A stretch of 64,000 nt of DNA from assembly GCA_040954595.2 (NCBI GenBank), contig CM082586.2:186001-250000 (forward strand), read 5' to 3'. Below the pieces are notes generated by a model. That model saw only the letters and a program-made list of their open reading frames with translations. It searched no databases and was not told where the DNA came from. Below, piece by piece: positions 56,211-64,000 of this stretch. The DNA is from Balanoglossus misakiensis (lineage: Eukaryota; Hemichordata). Both the position numbers and the translations under genes were made by a program. The stretch's first letter is position 1; every line of letters starts with the position of its first letter.

Positions 56211-56762
56211 CTTTACTGCGTCAAGCCCGGAACAACAAAAAGATTGACGTGGGAGAGTTCAGGAACAGTCGTGCGTCTGTCATTTACCGTGATCGTTTAG
56301 CCAGTATCTCGGACTTTAATATATTCGAACGTGTTCGAATGTGTTTATTCGAATTTTTAGCTCGAGCAATTTTGACAGTTGAGATAGAATTTGTTACTGC
56401 GTAACAGCACTTGCCTAACATTTACATGTACAGTGTAAAAAATCTTCAGTCGACTTTACCATGCGGAATTAGTCACATCGGATATTTCGCAATCAGCTGA
56501 CACGTTTCACAAGAACAGAATCATCTTATTAATCAAGACTCCCTCTTGTATAAGCTGGTAAGACCGACTCTGCAAGAGAAAATAAGACGAATTGAGACTG
56601 CCGAGGGATTGATTCCAGTCAGCTGTGGCATCTCGTTTTATTGAACTCTCGTCGAACAGTATTATTTTATAAGTAAGTTACATTTCAAGAGACTTTCTTC
56701 AAGAACTCAGGAGTTTGATAGGAGCAACCTATTGGAAAATTGGGAACAGGTCAAAGTTTTAA
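55569..56762 (+). other. TRIB1/TRIB2: Tribbles upstream region and 5' leader
   Basis: About 1.2 kb between the SRF/CREB cluster and the Tribbles ATG. It contains several ATGs and short frames on the plus strand (for example 55898-56101 and 56141-56404), so either the leader has upstream ORFs or the real start is closer to 56.4-56.7 kb. No convincing TATA box or splice junction was found. Confidence 0.4.
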
Positions 56763-59700
56763 ATGAACGTACAGCACTCTCGCCCAATCCAGATTCAACA
56801 TGGGCCGAAGCATTATGTGCCGTACGACTCACCACCCGATTTGAACTATTCACTCAGTCCGAATTTACAAGCTGCAACCCCTCCGCAATTTACTCAAAAT
56901 GAGTGTGCAAAGACTCATGTTATCTCTAAGATCGGCAGATATATCTTGGTGGAGCAGTTGGAGAAGAATCAATTTAAGGCCATCGATGCTGTGACTCAGG
57001 ATGTATTCCTTTGTAAGGTACGTTGAGGACAACAAAGAGATGTGTGCGTTTCATGCACCATGTTCAATATCGCAGAAGCATTTTACATAAAACAGTTTTT
57101 TTTTTTTTTAAGTTGTGTGACTTTATGTCCAGAAAAGGAATTGGACTAGTGTTCAGAAATTATGATGGTAATCGGTATAATTGATAGAAATGAATCGTGG
57201 CGGCAATGGATAATTATCCCGCATGAGATGCATAAAGACTTTATCTGTTGTCGATTTCCGCGGCAGTTTCATCCAATAACGCGTGGCAACCAACATGACG
57301 CATGACGCGGTGTTGCTGCTACGTGCCAGTGTAGGTGTCGATGCGTGCAACAATGGCATAAAAGTAGCTGCGAACGAGATTCCAAGCAGAGTTACCCATT
57401 CATTGACATTCGTCTATTGCGTATTTTTTTCCACTTTATTTTTTATGTGCGTAAAACGCGTCAATTTTCCATGCTACCTCTTCCATGGTCAACTGACCTA
57501 TGCCTCCACTTAGCTACCCAAAATTTTGACCTTTATGTTAAAATGTCATTTCTCTCTGGTCATCGTCCAGGCACCAGCGCACCACAAGTACAAGTGATTT
57601 GACATACACCTTTCATTAATTTTAACCCAGGGCACGAAAATTATTTTCAAATATTTCTCACTTACTTCCAAGTTTTGGGTGGGTTTATTTTTAATATTAT
57701 GGACTTCGAGATCGTGGAATTTTTCAGGTGAGGGGTCAGCACGTGGTATCAGTTGGATATTTCTGTCGACAACATGAAATGAACGGATTTCTCTCACTGT
57801 TCTAGGCGTTATATGCAGCTGTCAACTTTTAAGATTGCCAAATTATTAAATCTAACACACATCATCAAAAGATGTCAATTTCGTCATCTTTAACATCGCC
57901 ATGAGACAACTGGTCACCCAGTAGACAAAGGATTTGATTCATTCATGTGGCATGGTTAAATTGTCAGTGTATTGCAACATACTATTTCGACTGGACCAGG
58001 CCAGTCGGACATCCTGTGGCCACAGTAACATTATGTTTATTACAATTTAACCATTGGCTGGTGATTCAATTTCCATGAATAAACCACTGGAAATGCAGTT
58101 GGCCAAGCTAACTGTTCAGAACAATAGACTCCTATGAGTAACACGTTCCCAGCACACACATGGCTCACCACATGGTCACAATGGAAATTTGGTCCACAGC
58201 AGTTTAGTTGCAAAATAAACTAATTAATTTGTTAACTTCCTGCAATTAATTAAGATGTAATATTCCCTGCTGTTTAATTTTGTAACATAAAAAAGTCCCC
58301 TGTGGTCAGAGGAATCTCTTTCCTGCAGAGGTACTCCCTGTGAACAATAGGATATTGAAGCCCTATTTCAGTTGTAATATCCACCTAGTTCAAGAAGAAT
58401 CTTGGCATAATGAAAATAGTGTGTGTATTTGGGGGGGGGGGGGGCGTTCATTGGGCCCTGATGAAATGGATGAGATTGTTGTGCAAGAAAGCATTTTGTA
58501 GATTTGGCAATAAATGAAAATTTGCGATTTATTGTGCAATAGGGCAGTTTTATAATGGCTTTTGCAAGGTATGTGTTCATTGTGCAAATTTTGGCTTAAC
58601 ACATGCTTTAACATGTACCCTCTTTTATATTTCCAGGTTTTTGAAGTAAGCAAATACCAAGAAAGTTTAGCAGCATATTTCCGAGTTGAGCAACATGAAA
58701 ACATCAACCAGATTGTTGAAATTCTGCTGGGAGATACCTACGCCTACGTGTTCTTTGAAGCCGGTCATGGTGATATGCATTCCTATGTCCGCAATAAACG
58801 ACGGCTTAAAGAAGAAGAGGCGAGCAGAATGTTCTATCAAATAGCATCAGCAGTCGCACAGTGTCATGAAAATGGAATTGTTCTTAGAGATCTAAAGCTG
58901 AGAAAATTTGTCTTCAAAGACATAGAGCAGTAAGTATTTTTCTTTGCTGTCTGTCCGTCATATGACGATTTCAAATGTGGTTGTTATTCAGGGGATCTGC
59001 TGATTTGAATCATTTCAGGTGAAGATAGTCATGTTGGTTGCCAAGCAATTACCTGTACCTCCCAGGAGAGAGCTCATTTCCTGTGTAGTCAAAATGAGCC
59101 ACTTCCTTGACCAATTCAAGCAGACATGAATCAGTTGGGTATTTTATAATTCAGCCAAGTCGTGTGTTCAAATTCATGCAGTTTCCTCTGAAATAACTCA
59201 TGAAGATAAGTGGAACAACAAAACTGATAAAATGAGAAAAAGCTTGAAAGATCAGCTTGACTAGACAATAAGTTTATGTCTGTTATCATTGCTTGAAAAT
59301 TGGTTAAATAGGGCTCATTTTGATTGCCCATCAGTATGAGCTATTTCTAATGTCCAATTTTAGTGTAAGCTTCTTTGTCTGATGTCAGCCGTGACATACT
59401 ACTATATGAACTATTCACGGTAGATTTGTTAATGGCAATAATGCAACTACCGCCAACGTTGATGCATTCACCATTATTGGTAACCATGGAAACATCTTAT
59501 TCATATAAAATGACTGGTTGGTTGTCAGCCCGGTGGGAATATGGCTAATTTTAGACTTGCTATCATCAAAGGAAGTATTGGACAAGGGGAGGGAAAACTG
59601 TGGTTTTTACACTGTGAATGGTGCTCAAGGTGATTCGATTGCCTGCCAATGCAGATAACAAAGGTCGGCCAATTGGGGTCAAGAGGTCACCAACTCATGT

Positions 59701-60539
59701 GATGAGTCATGTGATTGTAATGTAAAGGGATGCTGATGCAATATGGAAGTATACTTATACACAGCTATGTGGTGATGCAATGCCCGTGTGCTAGTTTTGG
59801 TTTCTCTAGTTTTGTTGACATCCCTATTTTTGTTTTGTTTGGGATCTGATGCAATTCCTGACCCTGTGCCAATTTGTCGGACTATTTTCTGAACTGTGGG
59901 GGCAGAACAACAAAACAAAAACATTGCATCATCATTGGAATGGATTACTGGTGTATTTTCAAAACTAAGTTTCATCAAATGTATAATAAAGGGAAACATG
60001 TCATACTTGCGTAAATAAAACTCCAGATATATTTGTCTGACCTATTGTTTCCTTTGATTTCTTCTAGGACAACACTAAAACTTGAGAGTTTGGAAGACAC
60101 ATATGTGTTGGATACAGAGGATGATTCCCTAACAGACAAGCACGGATGTCCTGCATATGTCAGTCCTGAAATTCTTAATGCCAACGGGTGGTACTCGGGC
60201 AGATCAGCAGATGTCTGGAGTCTTGGTGTCATGCTTTACACCATGCTGGTTGGGCGCTATCCATTCCATGACACAGAGCCTGGCGCTCTGTTCAACAAAA
60301 TCCGCCGTGGCAAATTCACAATTCCAGATTTCTTATCTGCTAAGGCCAGGTGTCTTGTGCGTAGCATCATGCAACGGGATCCGGCTGACCGACTGACCGC
60401 TAGAGAAATCCTTGACCATCCTTGGTTTCATTCAACCAACCACATCTCCAGTCAAGGTCGAGTTGACCCCAACAAAGATCCCGACCAGTTAGTGCCAGAT
60501 ATGTGCATGTCTGACGATGTTACTCCGTTCTTCACGTAA
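56763..60539 (+). CDS. TRIB1/TRIB2: Tribbles pseudokinase
   Basis: Three exons (56763-57017, 58637-58929, 60068-60539) encode 339 aa; human TRIB2 has 343. The N-terminus is rich in P, Q and S. The pseudokinase domain runs from about 55 to 305: the beta-3 lysine is K85 (FLCK), the catalytic loop is LRDLKLRKF (168-176), and the usual DFG is replaced by SLED (190-193), the Tribbles hallmark. ILDHPWF (297-303) matches the MEK1-binding motif and DQLVPD (322-327) the COP1-binding motif. Tribbles proteins bring substrates such as C/EBP to the COP1 ubiquitin ligase and modulate MAPK and AKT signalling. The sequence is about equally close to TRIB1 and TRIB2. The coding exon-intron layout is simple and all junctions are GT-AG in matching phase. 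Confidence 0.95.
57018..58636 (+). other. TRIB1/TRIB2: Tribbles intron 1
   Basis: GT-AG intron of 1.6 kb. It contains a T-run near 57.1 kb and the G14 tract at 58431-58444. Short frames at 57283-57602 and on the minus strand show no family similarity. Confidence 0.8.
58930..60067 (+). other. TRIB1/TRIB2: Tribbles intron 2
   Basis: GT-AG intron of 1.1 kb interrupting the domain just after the catalytic loop. Nothing else was recognised in it; the minus-strand frame 59679-59999 looks random. Confidence 0.8.
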
Positions 60540-61274
60540 ATCTCATTTCGTTCAAACACTTGGGGTGAATGGGGGGTAACACAGACAATGCATGGACGTA
60601 GGAAGAAACACGATAGACCGTACCCACAATGCACCTATCAACATTTCCTGGCAAACTTTCTAAGAAACTGTTGACCAGTTCTAGAAGTTGCATATTTATT
60701 TCATGCCTAGAACTGCCCTGCCAAGAATTAGAAACAAAGTTGGTTTGTTTTTATGCAGAGGGGTATCTTCTAAGAAGATCTGAAAATTCTAGAATTCCAC
60801 GGCACACGCACAAACTCGGACAATATACACAGTCAAGTATTCAGTTGACAAATGATTGATAAAATTTCTGCCATGTTGTGTTTGGATGAGCTGTCCACAC
60901 CTGGACTGGCCTCTTTGGCAGCGTCTGTCTACTTGCTGTTGTGGCAGTCTGTGTGATACAAATATTTATGTTTTGTTGAATATTCAGCTAGAAGTTGGCA
61001 TGATGTACAAATGCTGCACTTTGGTGTTGTGAACCAAATGCTGCAAAACTTGAAATGAGTACATTTCATAAACTGTGCAAAACTTAGACAGTGTTACAGT
61101 CTGTCACAAACACTACATCTTATATTCCTTTGTAAGATCTAAGGTCCAAGAGCTATTGTAAAAAAAAAGTAATTTCACTCTGAGAGAGCGAGAGAATAAT
61201 TTATGACTTGAAAGAGAATCGTACAATTGATTCAAATGTTATCCTTTGATGTTGAATATTTTTGACTGTAAAAT

Positions 61275-61280
61275 AATAAA
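61275..61280 (+). terminator. TRIB1/TRIB2: Tribbles poly(A) signal, proximal
   Basis: AATAAA about 740 nt after the stop codon, followed by CGTTTGTGTAATAT, a short GU-rich stretch. Confidence 0.5.
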
Positions 61281-62113
61281 ACGTTTGTGTAATATACAAA
61301 GCAGATTTATTGTACAGTTCTGGGTGTAGATTGCTTATGACATACAATACAATTGGTTCCTGCTGCTTTTTCTGATCCGTGATCACGCAATTCAGGAGAG
61401 AAACACCAGAGTGCCTTGGCTGTCTGAAACAGGTGAAAAGAAACTGAAATGTAAAAACTCTGGGTGACTTGTTGAAATCTGTTTTATTGATGTTGTCAAT
61501 ATGACAAAAATCGATCAAATGGACTGTAACAAACCAAAGTGATGTTACGGTATTAAAAGTCTTGACACAAACCTTCATTTTATGAAAGTGAAAAAGTAAA
61601 GACAAATTTGTTGCGAGTTGTGATGATGGTCTGTTAAAGCAGCAAGACTCCGAATGTGCTTTTCATTTAGTTTCAGAATTTCTGTCCTTTCTCCTGTTGC
61701 ATCTGCCACTTGTACATTTTACCAGTCCAGTGCAAACAAAACCTTCAATTTGGAAATGGACGGGTCAGCTTTTTATTGTCTTAATTTTAAAACACTCATA
61801 GCATCAATAATCTTACTTTGGTTTTAAGACAACCTAACCTTACAACATAAGTATGGCTAGGTGAGGTCATCAGATTAGTCCAGTTCCATTCAGAGCTTCG
61901 TGATTTGCACTTTGCACAGAGAAATATTTCTGTTGTACAATTTTTTCAGCATACAGCATTGCTTGGTTCAGTGATATCTCAACTAACAAAGCTTGTTATA
62001 TGGCTGTTTCAACAAAATGCAAGGATTTGCACTACTGGGAAATGTTGGTTTCTTGTTTTAGTGAAATGTACATTTTAGCTGAAACGCAAAGTTTACCAGT
62101 ACTTTTATGTTGG

Positions 62114-62119
62114 AATAAA
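62114..62119 (+). terminator. TRIB1/TRIB2: Tribbles poly(A) signal, distal candidate
   Basis: AATAAA in an AT-rich setting, 1.6 kb past the stop. A third AATAAA at 62511-62516 would overlap the ERGIC3 3' end on the other strand. Confidence 0.3.
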
Positions 62120-62278
62120 AGTCATCTACTAATGGCTGTAGATGATGGAAATAATAGAATTTCTTGTGTATCCATGTCTTAAACCGACTCAAAGTACCAA
62201 ACATATGGAGCCCCTTCCATTCTACATGTCTCAGCCAAGAAAAAAAAATTCAGTTTACAAGATACGATTTAAAAAATT

Positions 62279-62284
62279 TTTATT
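62279..62284 (-). terminator. ERGIC3: ERGIC3 poly(A) signal candidate
   Basis: TTTATT on the plus strand (AATAAA on the minus strand), about 650 nt beyond the ERGIC3 stop codon. Confidence 0.4.
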
Positions 62285-62928
62285 TGTTACTTTTTATCAC
62301 ACACAAAGAAAAATACACATACTCTGACAGTTATAATAGTAGCACATATTGCATTTGAAGTATTGGCTACATTGGTTTGGGATGAAGACGAGACAATACA
62401 AAGAAAGATATTGGCAACATTTTTATTCTCGTGCAAACTTTCTTGTGTGTGAAAACTTACTAGTTTGCAAAACCTAAAATTCACTCTTGAATTGCATCAA
62501 GTAACTTCATAATAAAGCTGCTCCATCTGACCCTCAGTCTTGGTCTCTTTCTCAACACAACTTGAAGCTGACATATATCGCAAAAGCTTCTCCAATTGAA
62601 TTACAAGTGTATTTATACACAGTTCGCTCTTGTCTGATGAAAAATCATAAATTATTTCTTAAATGTGGAAAAACTGAAGTTTTTGCAAAAATATTTTTCT
62701 ATTGAAATAATTTTTTGTGGTGTTTTTACATTAACACTTGATTTTTGTATTTTCTTGTGTGTCTCAGTATTTTGGACCTTAAACACTGATAGTGATACCC
62801 AACTTCTTTTACAAAGCAAAGCGATATGTAGAGGATATAAAATAATACGTAGTTCTTAAAGGAAATGAAACATGAATGTAGAAAACATACATTGACTAAA
62901 GTATGATGATAAAAGGAAAGTTTGAAGA

Positions 62929-63643
62929 CTACGTTGCCTTGCCAAGGTCAATCTTCTTCTTTATTGCTCTTGAGGAGTGGTAGATCATGGAGTCAATAAG
63001 ACCAGCAACTGCCATTTGAAAATGAATGATAAAATATATTATTACATGCACCTATTGCTCTAAACCTGTGGAATTTCATCGTACAATAATTCTCAATATC
63101 AAGAGTCCAATAACAATGCAAATGAGGACATGATGTCCATTAACATGTTACTGGATTCAAGCAAAACTTCTTCATATACTGGAATATGCTGCCACTTGTG
63201 TTCATAGCTATTCTTAAAATCTAAATACATGTACTTACCTGTAAAAACTCCACCAATAATTGCACATACACCAGTCAAGAAATGCATAAATGACCTACAG
63301 TTGGACAAAAATCATAAAACACTTTGAAATTTCGAAAAACAAACAGAAGAATTAACAAGCTCAACACACTGCTCTAGCCACTGGACTATGATGCCTTCTT
63401 AATGTAAACTGACAAATACAATCACTTACCTATGTTTTTCTGTATATTTAACCATAATTGGTGCAAATTCATACAGCATAAAGACTCCAGGAAGACCATG
63501 TTCACCTGGGGAAGAGGCCAAGGACGTACTGACAACTTTTTGATGTTTTGTACAAGAAAACTGGTTTGACCTTGTTGATTGACCATTAATTTTTGTGTAC
63601 GTTGTTGGAACTATTTTCACAAAGTACTGGTACATCATCGATC
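62929..63643 (-). CDS. ERGIC3: ERGIC3, C-terminal part (last three exons)
   Basis: Minus-strand exons 63430-63643, 63239-63294 and 62929-63008 join to about 115 residues ending at TAG (62929-62931). The segment starts SMMYQYFVKIVPT, continues through GLPGVFMLYEFAPIMVKYTEKHR and the hydrophobic SFMHFLTGVCAIIGG, and ends KKIDLGKAT. This is the conserved C-terminal third of ERGIC3 (Erv46 family), a two-pass membrane protein that cycles between ER and Golgi as a cargo receptor in COPII/COPI vesicles. The hydrophobic segment is the second transmembrane helix; the short tail is cytosolic. The N-terminal two thirds lie beyond the right edge; no upstream exon in correct phase was found in the remaining 357 bp. 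The gene is convergent with Tribbles. Confidence 0.93.
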
Positions 63644-64000
63644 CTACAAATATAAATTTACAGACATGGAATATATTAGTCTGGAAAATACTAGATTTGC
63701 TTTACATTTCCAAAATTAACTTTTATTTTTTTATGGGAGCAAATAAATACTCTACATTGGTTCTGTCACACACATACTTGTCCAGGCCAGTCAACATTGA
63801 CTCAAGTATGGATGACAGCTGCAGGAATTTCACACGAGCTGTATTCCATTTCCCAGCTGTCTGATTTGGCTCTGACGTGTAACTTACACAGTCATGAGTC
63901 ATTACATAGGGTCTATGGTCATTACCATATATGCAAAGTCTTACAACATGTAACTATGCGTGAGATAGAACAAACAGCATCACAAAGAACAAGGAAATTA
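63644..64000 (-). other. ERGIC3: ERGIC3 intron, running off the window
   Basis: Sequence upstream of the ERGIC3 exon that starts at 63643. A possible donor near 63769 does not give the required phase and has in-frame stops, so no exon is called. Confidence 0.6.

Larger units (their letters stand above)
60540..62278 (+). other. TRIB1/TRIB2: Tribbles 3' UTR and convergent spacer
   Basis: AT-rich region after the TAA at 60537-60539. Candidate poly(A) signals are at 61275, 62114 and 62511, so the UTR may be 0.75 to 2 kb long. The 134-codon minus-strand frame at 61201-61605 is AT-rich, matches no family and is treated as chance. Confidence 0.5.

Noticed and set aside
61201-61605. 134-codon minus-strand frame downstream of Tribbles
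   Set aside because: AT-driven composition, lies in the Tribbles 3' UTR and matches no family.
63769-63800. Possible additional ERGIC3 exon upstream of 63643
   Set aside because: The phase does not match the downstream exon and the frame that would match contains a stop codon.

Overview
The window is nuclear DNA of an animal. Its genes are split by GT-AG introns, intergenic DNA is AT-rich, and every protein recognised has a close bilaterian relative. Nothing bacterial, viral or CRISPR-like was seen. Intron sizes, one ASAP gene and one Tribbles gene in the interval, and frequent TACATGTA words suggest a marine invertebrate (a non-vertebrate deuterostome or a spiralian). I cannot settle the phylum by reading alone.

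Left part (1-26.8 kb). No protein exon was recognised in the first 22 kb. A short minus-strand exon at 22089-22143 encodes the start of a kinesin-3 motor domain, so the left 22 kb is best read as that gene's first intron, running off the window. A CpG-rich block (about 21.36-22.45 kb) surrounds this exon. Between the kinesin and the next gene lies a head-to-tail duplication of about 1.75 kb (22603-24343 and 24344-26134).

Middle (26.8-50.8 kb). Cytoplasmic poly(A)-binding protein (PABPC1, 10 coding exons, 650 aa, plus strand) has a TATA box, a pyrimidine-rich putative start, an A-rich 5' UTR with no upstream ATG, and an A-rich 3' UTR. It is convergent with an ASAP Arf-GAP gene (22 coding exons, 1004 aa, minus strand: BAR, PH, ArfGAP, ankyrin, proline-rich, SH3). 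ASAP is head-to-head with NSMCE2 (5 exons, 245 aa, plus strand), the SUMO ligase of the SMC5/6 complex; the two start codons are 543 bp apart.

Right part (50.8-64 kb). A 6 kb interval separates NSMCE2 from a Tribbles pseudokinase gene (3 coding exons, 339 aa, plus strand). Upstream of Tribbles are a perfect CRE and two perfect CArG boxes. The right edge holds the last three exons of ERGIC3 on the minus strand, convergent with Tribbles.

The genes do not form a pathway; they are housekeeping and signalling genes. The arrangement is still informative. NSMCE2 followed by TRIB1 in the same orientation is also found on human 8q24, and ASAP1 and PABPC1 lie on the same human chromosome arm, so this looks like a preserved ancestral linkage block. 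The features most worth a second look are the PABPC1 A-rich elements, the in-frame 168-nt intron in ASAP, the SRF/CREB-type cluster near Tribbles, and the duplication between the kinesin and PABPC1. All exon boundaries were placed by eye from reading frame, splice consensus and family similarity. I did not find a clearly novel multi-gene system.
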